64,000 nucleotides of DNA from Bifidobacterium simiiventris (GTDB taxonomy: Bacteria; Actinomycetota; Actinomycetes; Actinomycetales; Bifidobacteriaceae): contig NZ_JAHBBG010000007.1 in assembly GCF_019331715.1 (NCBI RefSeq), forward strand, positions 51,183 to 115,182, in the 5' to 3' direction. This document shows positions 54,273-61,858 of the stretch, piece after piece. Each line of letters begins with the position of its first letter. Position 1 is the stretch's first letter. The notes beneath the pieces are model-generated. The model had not been told where the DNA came from. It did no database searches and saw only the letters and a list, made by a program, of their open reading frames with translations. Position numbers and translations under genes: made by a program.

Positions 54273-55661
54273 ATGGATCGCTCGGCAACCGACGCCCCGG
54301 CATCGTCATCCCGCACTGTTTCGCAGGCCGCGCTGGCCCGCCTCGGCTATTGCGGCGCGGTCGGCTCGTTCCTGGGATCCTCGGCCATCGTCGGCCTGTC
54401 GACCACGATCACGATGTGGCAGGCCGGGCTCGGACTCGACGCCACGCAGGTCGGCGCGCTGAGCGCGGTGCTCAACTTCGCCATCGCGGCCGGATCGCTG
54501 CTCGCCGGCTGGCTGTGCGCGCGGCTCGGCATGACCCGCGTGTTCAACTGGATCAACCTGGTCTCGGCGGTCGGGTTCGTGATATGCGCGGCGGCTCCGG
54601 ATTTCTGGTCGCTGCTGATCGGCGTGACCATCGTGGGGTTCGGCACGGGGCTCGACCTGCCGGTGTCGATTTCGGTGATGGCGCGCGACGCGCAGGATCC
54701 GGCCGCCGGCTCGACGCTCGTGACCGTGACCCAGCTCGGATGGCAGATCGGCATGCTGGGCTCGGCGCTGGTCGCCTTCGCGGTGTCGCGGATGCCGGGC
54801 GCGACGGGCGGACGCGTGGTGTTCGCGCTGTTCGCGGCGGTGGCCTGTGGGTTGTGGCTGTGGCGCGTGCGTTCGGGGGAGTTCGCGGCGCTGCATGCGG
54901 CGGCCGAACAGGGTGAAGACGCTACTGTCATTTCGGCCGAGCGCAGCGAGCGGAGAAATCTTGCCGGAGCCAGAGCGACGGATGGGAATGGAAGATCTCT
55001 CGACTCCGGCTTCGCCTCCGCTCGAGATGACAACACAAGTAGTACGACCTCAGCGCGAGATAGCAACAAAGCCGCCGGCCCGTTCGGCATGCCGAAGCAA
55101 CTCGTCCCCGCGTTCGCATCGCTGCTCGTGTTCTACATCGGCTGGAACCTCGTGGCGAACACGTGGGGCCAGTTCCAGACCTACATGCTCGTCAATGCGC
55201 ACGCCTCGCAAAGCCTCGCCACGGGCCTCGGCATTATCCTGTACGTGGTGATGTTCGCCGCGAACTGGGTGGTGTCCGCCACGGTCAACACGCGCTGGCG
55301 CAACCCGCTGTTCGTCGCGGGCGGCGTGATCGCGCTCGCCGCGATGGTGCTGATGGCTGCGGGCGGCGGATCTCTGTGGGTGATCGTCGCCGCCACCGCC
55401 ATCATGTATGTCGGTCTGCCGCTCGCCGGCGAGGCGATCTGCAAGGTGTGGACGCAAGAGACGTTCCCGGCCGAATCCCGCGCCGCCGTGCAGGGCTTCA
55501 TCCTCGGATTCTCGCGCCTGCTGTGCGGTCTGTTCGCGTTCGTCACCCCGGCGCTCGTGCTGCCCGGCACGATCGGCACCACGCTGTGGGGTTTCGTCGC
55601 GGTCGTGGCCGTGTTCGTCGCCGCCGGCTGCCTGTTCATGCGCATGCGCCGCGCGGGGTAG
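54273..55661 (+). CDS. major facilitator superfamily transporter
   Basis: A 462-residue MFS protein with about 12 spans in two halves. The A-loop motif appears as 'GWLCARLGMTRVF'. The central cytoplasmic loop (about 205-270) is enlarged: residues about 219-253 are encoded by a 105-bp dispersed palindrome (54927-55031) inserted in frame, which gives a Ser/Arg/Asp-rich stretch. The ATG at 54273 follows AAAGGAG. The GH2 gene 89 bp downstream suggests the substrate is a beta-glycoside or a derived sugar. I cannot place it in a defined MFS subfamily. Confidence 0.88.
   Translation: MDRSATDAPASSSRTVSQAALARLGYCGAVGSFLGSSAIVGLSTTITMWQAGLGLDATQVGALSAVLNFAIAAGSLLAGWLCARLGMTRVFNWINLVSAVGFVICAAAPDFWSLLIGVTIVGFGTGLDLPVSISVMARDAQDPAAGSTLVTVTQLGWQIGMLGSALVAFAVSRMPGATGGRVVFALFAAVACGLWLWRVRSGEFAALHAAAEQGEDATVISAERSERRNLAGARATDGNGRSLDSGFASARDDNTSSTTSARDSNKAAGPFGMPKQLVPAFASLLVFYIGWNLVANTWGQFQTYMLVNAHASQSLATGLGIILYVVMFAANWVVSATVNTRWRNPLFVAGGVIALAAMVLMAAGGGSLWVIVAATAIMYVGLPLAGEAICKVWTQETFPAESRAAVQGFILGFSRLLCGLFAFVTPALVLPGTIGTTLWGFVAVVAVFVAAGCLFMRMRRAG
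54927..55031. repeat. dispersed palindrome (GTCATTTCG family) inside the MFS gene
   Basis: It begins GTCATTTCGGCCGAGCG and ends CTCGAGATGAC, with GAGAAATCTT and AGATCTCTCGA inside: the same layout as the intergenic copies at 61565 and 63763. Its length, 105 bp, is a multiple of three, with no stop in the coding frame. Confidence 0.75.
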
Positions 55662-55750
55662 TCGCGTATCGCCCCCGTGCCGTCATGAGTGTGCCCGCTG
55701 TCGAGGTCGACTAAGGTGGTATGCAATCAGCGTGGCAAAGGATGCGGGCG

Positions 55751-58423
55751 ATGAAGGCAGTCGATTTTAATCACGGATGGGCATACCGGCATCTTGATGC
55801 GACCGGCGAGCCGTTCGAGCCGGTGACGCTGCCGCACGACGCGATGCTGGGCGAGCCGCGTTCGCCGTTCGCCACCAGCGGCGTCAATTCCGGATGGTTC
55901 GAGGGCCGCGACTACGAGTATGTGAAGCGGTTCACGCCGGGGGAGGACCTCGCCGGCTGCGCGATGATACTGGAGTTCGAAGGCGTGTACCACGACGCCG
56001 AAGTGTGGATCGACGGCGAACTGGCGGCAAGCTGCCCGTACGGATATTCGGATTTCGCGGTCGATGTGACCGACCGGTTCGCGGCCGGGCATGAACACGA
56101 GATCCGCGTGATCGCGAGGAACGCCGACCAGCCCAATTCCCGATGGTATTCGGGGGCGGGCATCTACCGGCCGGTGACGTTGTGGGTCGGGCCGCGCGAT
56201 CATATCGCGTACGACGGGGTGAGCGTGCGGACGCTGGGCATCGGCGCGGCGGATGGTTCCGCGCCGGCCCGCGTGCGGTTCGCGGTCGAAACTACCGCTC
56301 CCGGCACGGTGAGCGTGGAGGCTGCGGCAATCGGGGCGTCGTCGGGGGTGACGCTCCCCCACCCGGCTTCGCCGGGAGCCCCCTCAACCAAGGGGGCCGA
56401 GGCTTCCGCCGGCTTCTCGAGCGCGTCGGCAGACGTCTCTTCGTCAACCGCTTCGGCCGTATTGGAGCGTAAGGCAAACACCGCCGTCATCGACCTCGCC
56501 ATCCCCGATCCGCGCCTGTGGTCGCCTGACGAGCCGAACCTGTACATCGCCCGCATCCGTTATGAATCGGCGAACATCAACCCAAACACCGCCCATCGCG
56601 ATGCCGACGAAGCCACCGTCACCTTCGGCATCCGCACCCTCGCCTGGAACGACCGCGGCTTCCAGATCAACGGCAAACGCGTCATCATCCAGGGCGCGTG
56701 CGTCCACCACGACAACGGCGTCCTCGGCGCGTGCGCCTATGCGGACGCCGAGGAACGCAAGGTCGCCCTGCTCAAACGCGCCGGCTACAACGCGATCCGC
56801 TCCGCCCACAACCCCTGCTCGAAGGCCCTGCTCGCCGCCGCCGACCGGCTCGGCATGCTCGTCATGGACGAGTACATCGACCACTGGTACATCCACAAAA
56901 CCCAGCACGACTACGTCGACCGGTTCCGCGACCACTGGCGCGCCGACCTCGCGAGCATGGTCGCCAAGGACCGCAACCACCCCAGCGTCGTCATGTACTC
57001 CATCGGCAACGAGGTCAGCGAAACCGCACAACCGCGCGGCATCCGGCTCGCCCGCGCCATGACCGAACACCTGCACCGACTCGACCCCACACGCCCCGTC
57101 ACCTGCGGCATCAACATCTTCTTCAACTTCCTCAGTTCGATCGGTCTCGGCTTCTACTCGGACTCCAAGGCCGCGAAAGAGGCCGCCAAAGCCGAACGCC
57201 TGCGCCGGCGCGGCAAACTGCCCGGGCGCCGTCGTCTGGTCGGCAGCGAGTTCTTCAACAAGCTCACCGTCGTGCTCGGCGCGCGGGTCATGAAACGCGC
57301 GGCCGTGCTGCCGCCATGCGACTGGGTGACGCGCGGCGCGTTCGCCCAGCTCGACATCGCCGGCTACAACTACGGCATCGAACGCTACCTGCATGATCTG
57401 CGAACGTACCCGCACCGGCTCATCCTCGGGTCGGAAACGTTCTGCGAGGACGCGTACCGGTTCCGAGAGCTTGCCAAACGGCATCCGCGCGTGATCGGCG
57501 ACTTCGTATGGGCCGGCATGGATTACATGGGCGAGGCCGGCATCGGCTCGTGGGAGTACGAGGATTACGCGCCGCTCAGGATCGGGTTCGGCTGGCTGAC
57601 CGCGGGTTCCGGACGGCTCGACCTGACCGGGCGGCCACTCGGCGAGGCACTGTACACGCGCGTCGCGCTCGAGGCGGGCGGCGATCGCGGGCCGTACATC
57701 GCGGTGCGGCCGGTCAACCACACCGACGACAAACATTCGCCGAGCGCATGGAAGATGACCGACGCGATGCCGTCGTGGAGCTGGAACGGCTGCGACGGAC
57801 GGCTTGCGCACGTGGAGGTGTACGTGCGGGCCGCGTCGGTGCTGCTGCTGGTCAACGGGCGTGAGGTCGGGCGGCGGGTGCTGCGCGACGACTGCGTGGC
57901 GCGGTTCGTGTGCGCGTACCGGCCGGGCGTGATCGAAGCGGTCGCGTACGACAAGGCTGGACGCGAGATCGGTCGGCGTTCGTTGCGCAGTGCGAACGAT
58001 CACACCGAATTGCGGGCGACGGTCGAATGGCCGGTTGGCGGTTGGATGCCGGAGACGGATGACCGTTTGATTGGCGGGTCGGCCGACGGCCGGATCGACG
58101 ACGGCCAGACCGTCGGGCTCAGTGCCGTCGCGCCCGGCCATCTCGCATTCGTACGTGTGCGGTACACCGACGATCACGGCACCGTCAAGCCGCTCGAACG
58201 CGGCCTGCTGCACGCCCGCGTGACCGGCGGCCGGCTGCTTGGATTCGGTTGCGCCGCGCCGTACAACCGCGGCAGTTTCGTGACCGGCGAGACCGGCACA
58301 TACTACGGCGAGGCGCTCGCGGTCGTGCAGGTGCCTGAGGATGCACGCCCGGGCGATACGGTCGTGTTGAATGTCGCCGACGAGGAATCCCACACGGCAA
58401 AGGTTGTCATCGGCGTCGCGTGA
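55751..58423 (+). CDS. GH2 glycosidase (beta-galactosidase-like)
   Basis: An 890-residue GH2 enzyme. The sugar-binding domain is about 1-145 and the Ig-like domain 150-300. The barrel has the acid/base Glu421 in 'MYSIGNEVSE' and the nucleophile Glu562 in 'LILGSETFCED', and C-terminal Ig-like modules follow from about 690. There is no signal peptide. Beta-galactosidase is the likeliest activity, but no residue decides against other beta-glycosides; an Asn-Lys-Gly glucuronidase motif is not seen. Start 55751 has AAAGGA at a good distance; 55721 and 55742 are less suitable. Residues about 200-217 come from an inserted palindromic repeat. It pairs with the MFS gene and the convergent TetR. Confidence 0.88.
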   Translation: MKAVDFNHGWAYRHLDATGEPFEPVTLPHDAMLGEPRSPFATSGVNSGWFEGRDYEYVKRFTPGEDLAGCAMILEFEGVYHDAEVWIDGELAASCPYGYSDFAVDVTDRFAAGHEHEIRVIARNADQPNSRWYSGAGIYRPVTLWVGPRDHIAYDGVSVRTLGIGAADGSAPARVRFAVETTAPGTVSVEAAAIGASSGVTLPHPASPGAPSTKGAEASAGFSSASADVSSSTASAVLERKANTAVIDLAIPDPRLWSPDEPNLYIARIRYESANINPNTAHRDADEATVTFGIRTLAWNDRGFQINGKRVIIQGACVHHDNGVLGACAYADAEERKVALLKRAGYNAIRSAHNPCSKALLAAADRLGMLVMDEYIDHWYIHKTQHDYVDRFRDHWRADLASMVAKDRNHPSVVMYSIGNEVSETAQPRGIRLARAMTEHLHRLDPTRPVTCGINIFFNFLSSIGLGFYSDSKAAKEAAKAERLRRRGKLPGRRRLVGSEFFNKLTVVLGARVMKRAAVLPPCDWVTRGAFAQLDIAGYNYGIERYLHDLRTYPHRLILGSETFCEDAYRFRELAKRHPRVIGDFVWAGMDYMGEAGIGSWEYEDYAPLRIGFGWLTAGSGRLDLTGRPLGEALYTRVALEAGGDRGPYIAVRPVNHTDDKHSPSAWKMTDAMPSWSWNGCDGRLAHVEVYVRAASVLLLVNGREVGRRVLRDDCVARFVCAYRPGVIEAVAYDKAGREIGRRSLRSANDHTELRATVEWPVGGWMPETDDRLIGGSADGRIDDGQTVGLSAVAPGHLAFVRVRYTDDHGTVKPLERGLLHARVTGGRLLGFGCAAPYNRGSFVTGETGTYYGEALAVVQVPEDARPGDTVVLNVADEESHTAKVVIGVA
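56349..56400. repeat. palindromic repeat inside the GH2 gene
   Basis: GTGACGCTCCCCC is followed by CCCGGC-TTC-GCCGGG and CCCCCTC-AACC-AAGGGGG. These are two adjacent hairpins of a kind usually found between genes. The reading frame is kept and yields a Pro/Ser/Gly linker in the Ig-like domain. Confidence 0.6.
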
Positions 58424-58445
58424 TCGTTGCGCGCGGCGGTCGGTC

Positions 58446-59048
58446 TCAGCGCAGGTAGTCCTCGATGTGCAACGTCTGCGCGGCGACCTGCTTGATGACC
58501 GCGTCCGGCGTGTCCGGATGCAGTCGGATCAGCGAGATCAGGCCGACGATCAGCGTGTAGAACGTCTCGTGCACGTTGCGGATCGGCAGTCCGTGCAGCG
58601 TCTCGAAATCGAGCACGGTCGTCTCGCAGAAGAAGTCCGCGATCCGGTCGGCCGCGTGGTCGATGAACTTGATGTACAGCTCGGCGTTGCCGGCCTGCAT
58701 GAGCTTGGCGCTGAACGGGCCCTCGTCGGCGATGATCGCGCGGGTGAGCCGCACGATGTCGTCGAGCGCCTTGTCGATGTTGCCGGCCTCGCGTGACTTG
58801 TCCCAGTGATCGAGTTTGCCGAGCATCGCGGAGATCGTGTCGTCGATCACCGCGTCGGCCACCTCGTTTTTGTCGGCGAAGTAGTGGTAGAACAGCGAGC
58901 GCGTCATGCCGGCGCGTTCGGCGATGTCGCTGATGGTGAGTTTGGAGAAGCCGGTGTCGAGGCACGCCTCGCGGGCGGCCCGTATGATCTGCTCGCGCCG
59001 CGCGTCGCCGCGTGATGCTGTGGTGTCGTTGCGTCGTTGCTGTGCCAT
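58446..59048 (-). CDS. TetR-family transcriptional regulator
   Basis: A 200-residue TetR regulator. The helix-turn-helix is 'TISDIAERAGMTRSLFYHYFADKNEV'. The C-terminal ligand domain includes 'LPIRNVHETFYTLIVGLISLIR'. The start at 59048 follows AAGGAG. It is convergent with the GH2 gene. A symmetrical TTGACG-TTG-CGTCAA site lies 86 bp upstream and probably mediates autoregulation. Targets beyond itself are unknown; the MFS/GH2 pair is possible, but their promoter (54180-54260) shows no matching site. Confidence 0.9.
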   Translation of the reverse strand: MAQQRRNDTTASRGDARREQIIRAAREACLDTGFSKLTISDIAERAGMTRSLFYHYFADKNEVADAVIDDTISAMLGKLDHWDKSREAGNIDKALDDIVRLTRAIIADEGPFSAKLMQAGNAELYIKFIDHAADRIADFFCETTVLDFETLHGLPIRNVHETFYTLIVGLISLIRLHPDTPDAVIKQVAAQTLHIEDYLR

Positions 59049-59133
59049 GCGTCGCTCCTTGTTGGTGATGGCCGGCGATGGCGGATTGCCTCGCTGTTGG
59101 AATTGAATCCCTGCCGTAAGTGTATGCCGTAAA

Positions 59134-59148
59134 TTGACGTTGCGTCAA
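59134..59148. promoter_or_regulatory. candidate TetR autoregulatory operator
   Basis: TTGACG-TTG-CGTCAA is a perfect 15-bp palindrome upstream of the TetR gene; it is partly repeated as TTGCG just after. The rest of the 59049-59293 gap shows no gene. Confidence 0.6.
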
Positions 59149-59293
59149 CTTGCGTTGGTCCGGGCGTTTGCTGATGATGCGGGTGCGGTTGGCGGGACGG
59201 GGTTCGTGGGGCGTGGCAGTCGTGGGATCGGTGGGATGCGGGTGCGGGCATGCGGATGCGAGCCGTGGAAGTCCGCGGCCGGTTGCGCGCAGC

Positions 59294-60283
59294 CTACGCC
59301 GGCCTGACGAACAGTTCGCCCGGAAAGCCGCGGCTGACGACGGCGGTGCGATCGGGACGCAGCACCGCGCACGAGAAGGGGAAACGGCCGGCGAGCGTGT
59401 TCGGATCGGCGACGAACAGCGCGGTGGCCAGCCCGTCGGCCAACGCGGTGGGATGGGGGGCCGCGTCGGCGGCGACGGTGACCCAGGTCGCGGCGACGGA
59501 ATCGGACGGACGGCCGTCGATGGCGTTGAGCAGGTGGTGTAGCCGGAGCCGGCCGGATGCCTGCCAGTGGCGGCGGCTGGGCGCGCTGGCGCAGCAGGAG
59601 CCGTTCGATATGGCCGCCGTGCCGACCGCTCGCGTGGCGTCCGCCGGATCCTCGAGCGCGATCGTGACGGGCTGCGAGGGTCGGGCGGTGAGATCGCCGC
59701 CCGCGTCGATCAGCAGCTCGGGGGAGCGCTTGGTCTGATCGGATCGGTTCGCGAGCCGTTCGACCGACTGGCCGGGGGAGTGCGTGAGCCGTTCGGCAAG
59801 CAGGTCGACCAGATAACCCTTGCCGCAGGCCCCGAAGTCGAGATGCACCGGCCTGCGCGTGATCAGCGTGGTGCCGTGCCGTTCCACGTCGCCTCGCCAT
59901 GTCGGCCGGCCGTGAACCGCGCCGAGCCGCGCGTTCGCGTCGTCGGCGATCGTGAACGAGTACGCCGCGTCGTATCCGAGCCGGATCAGATCCTCGCCGA
60001 CGCACGGGTCGATGGCGTCGCCGGTCGCGTCGGCCAGCCGGTCGTAAAGATCGAACAGCGCGCCCGCCCAGTCGGGAAAATCGAACTTGCCGCCATGTTC
60101 GGCCCGGCCCATCGCCGTCACCGTCGAGTCGGCGCGGAACCGCGACAGCACGGACTCGTATTCGTCGATGAACGCGGCGATGCGTGGCCGGTCGACCGGT
60201 TCGTCGGAACGTATGATCAACCCGGTGCCCAGCGCGCGCGGGAACGCCGCGGTGTGCGGCATGCGGTCACACAGAGTATTCAT
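59294..60283 (-). CDS. apbE: ApbE-type FAD:protein FMN transferase
   Basis: A 329-residue ApbE-family enzyme that attaches FMN to Ser/Thr of target proteins, Mg-dependent. 'VHLDFGACGKGYLVDLL' and 'LLIDAGGDL' (flavin binding) and 'LHHLLNAIDGRPSDS' are family motifs; 'HPTALADGLATALFV' carries the metal-binding Asp region. No lipoprotein signal is apparent, so it would act in the cytosol. No flavinylation target is in the window. It is monocistronic, with 245 bp to the upstream-lying TetR. Confidence 0.9.
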   Translation of the reverse strand: MNTLCDRMPHTAAFPRALGTGLIIRSDEPVDRPRIAAFIDEYESVLSRFRADSTVTAMGRAEHGGKFDFPDWAGALFDLYDRLADATGDAIDPCVGEDLIRLGYDAAYSFTIADDANARLGAVHGRPTWRGDVERHGTTLITRRPVHLDFGACGKGYLVDLLAERLTHSPGQSVERLANRSDQTKRSPELLIDAGGDLTARPSQPVTIALEDPADATRAVGTAAISNGSCCASAPSRRHWQASGRLRLHHLLNAIDGRPSDSVAATWVTVAADAAPHPTALADGLATALFVADPNTLAGRFPFSCAVLRPDRTAVVSRGFPGELFVRPA

Positions 60284-60518
60284 GATTCCGATTATGGTCG
60301 ATCGCCGGTGAACGGTGATGACTGTTGTTGATCATTGATATGGGCGGGTGATTCGCACGGGCAGGTGCGGGCGCGGCATGGCCGATGCGCGCGTGCTGCC
60401 GGGCCGGCGCGACATACGGCGGCGTCGGAAGACCGTATGCAACGCATGTTCCCCAGTCCCGCAGACGGATGGGTGCCGCCGTGGGAGCCGGGGAACACGC
60501 TAAGCCGTTGACGATGTC

Positions 60519-60659
60519 TCAGTGGCAGACCGGACGCGGACGGTTGCCCGCGTACTGGATGGAGCCATGCACCAGCGCCGCGGTGAAATGCGCCGCGCAC
60601 ATGCCTGAATCAACTGCCTCGTGACTGCAGCCGACGATGCTGCAAACATTGCGTTCCAT
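60519..60659 (-). CDS. 46-residue zinc-finger-like small protein
   Basis: A very short gene with a strong ribosome site (GAGGAAGGGG, then AATATATC before ATG at 60659). The product reads MERNVCSIVGCSHEAVDSGM and continues with CAAH: cysteines 6, 11 and 21 and His24 form a Cx4C-x9-CxxH pattern. This looks like the small zinc-binding motif (C..xGC....GlC..H) seen alone or next to HNH nuclease domains in phage and actinobacterial proteins. A second Cys-His pair closes the protein. Function unknown. Neighbours are ApbE and a MarR regulator; the gap 60284-60518 holds nothing recognisable. Confidence 0.6.
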   Translation of the reverse strand: MERNVCSIVGCSHEAVDSGMCAAHFTAALVHGSIQYAGNRPRPVCH

Positions 60660-60911
60660 GATATATTCCCCTTCCTCGGGATCCCCCAGTGGCTTTCTTC
60701 TCTGCCGTCTTCTGTGTCGGTAGTATCCACGATACATGCAGATGGTCATATTGTGAACGGCAAATGCGTGATTTCGTGTCGTGACTCACGTTTTTCGGCG
60801 TGTTTAGCGCGACAATACCGCAAAATAGTGAGTTTTGTGGCCCGTTGCACAGTTGTCCGCGGCGGTTGTCGACGGCGGAGACGCGATGCGTCGCCGGCGG
60901 TATCGATATTG

Positions 60912-60924
60912 TTTACACTGTAAG
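60912..60924. promoter_or_regulatory. MarR-type operator upstream of the marR gene
   Basis: TTTACACTGTAAG contains the palindrome TTACACTGTAA, 49 bp before the MarR start. The same core lies at 61778 before the exporter gene. It overlaps AT-rich, -10-like DNA (AAGATATAT). Confidence 0.7.
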
Positions 60925-60972
60925 ATATATTGATGGCGGTCGTTGTCGATTTCATGATGGAAGGTGCGGCTG

Positions 60973-61452
60973 ATGGGATTTGAGCAGGATGCGGTTTCCG
61001 AGCTGTGGCGCACCGCCTGGTGCCATCGCTCGGACATGCAGCGCGAGTTGACGCGCGGCGCGCAGGGCGAGATGTTCGCGATCCGGCAGCTGGCCCATCG
61101 CGGCACGATGACCCCGTCGCAGCTGGCGGCCGCGCTCAACGCGACGTCCGGCCGCATCTCGACGCTGCTGTCCTCGATGGAGAAAAAGGGCCTGATCACG
61201 CGTGAAACCGACCCTGACGACCGCCGCGTGGTGCTGGTGAACCTGACCGATGCCGGGCGTGAACGCGGCCGGAAGGACATGGAGGAGATGCGCGATGCGG
61301 TGTGCTGGATCTTCTCGCAGATGGGGGAGCGGCGCACGCGCGAGTTCGTCGATCTGACGCGCGAGTTCATGACGTACATGTCGATCTGCAAGCCCGGCCA
61401 GCCACGCCCGACCCCGGAGGAAGTGCGCAGGGCATTCGAGCGTCGGGAGTGA
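60973..61452 (+). CDS. MarR-family transcriptional regulator
   Basis: A 159-residue winged-helix MarR protein. The recognition region is 'TPSQLAAALNATSGRISTLLSSMEKKGLI', followed by the wing 'RETDPDDRRVVLVNLTDAG'. The start at 60973 has GGAAGG upstream; a GTG three codons earlier is possible. The twin palindromes before this gene and before the ABC exporter at 61859 imply that it represses itself and the exporter. Ligands of such MarR-exporter pairs are often toxic or antimicrobial compounds. Confidence 0.9.
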   Translation: MGFEQDAVSELWRTAWCHRSDMQRELTRGAQGEMFAIRQLAHRGTMTPSQLAAALNATSGRISTLLSSMEKKGLITRETDPDDRRVVLVNLTDAGRERGRKDMEEMRDAVCWIFSQMGERRTREFVDLTREFMTYMSICKPGQPRPTPEEVRRAFERRE

Positions 61453-61564
61453 GGCTCCGGCGGTTGTTCTGACGGAGTTTGCCGTGTCGGATGAATCGGT
61501 CTTCGGCCGGTCTACTTGGGCGGGCCTGTTGTTGTCATTTTGGACGAGATGTGTTCTCATTCCT

Positions 61565-61656
61565 GTCATTTCGAGTGAGGCGAAGCCGAGTCGAGAAATC
61601 TTTGATGGGTGATGGGGGTAAAGATTTCTCCGCTCGCTGTGCTCGGTCGAAATGAC
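61565..61656. repeat. dispersed palindrome (GTCATTTCG family), intergenic copy
   Basis: GTCATTTCGAGTGAGGCG...GAGAAATCTTT pairs with AAAGATTTCTCCG...GGTCGAAATGAC. Extra half-copies (GCTCGGTTGAAATGG, GCTCGGTCGGAATGA) follow to about 61715. It lies between the MarR gene and the exporter promoter. Confidence 0.8.
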
Positions 61657-61777
61657 CGGTTCAGATGTTGCGCTCGGTTGAAATGGCATTGTGGACGTTT
61701 CGCTCGGTCGGAATGAACATGGTCGGGGCGGCGCGGGTGCCTGATTCTCAGGAAACACGCAGGATTGGATGTAATAT

Positions 61778-61790
61778 CTTACACTGTAAG
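61778..61790. promoter_or_regulatory. MarR-type operator upstream of the ABC exporter
   Basis: CTTACACTGTAAG is a perfect 13-bp palindrome, 68 bp before the exporter start, and matches the site at 60912. Confidence 0.75.
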
Positions 61791-61858
61791 TAATTTGATA
61801 CTGGAAACTAACTAATCGACAGATGTCTTCGATAACCAACAACGCATAGGAGGAATCG

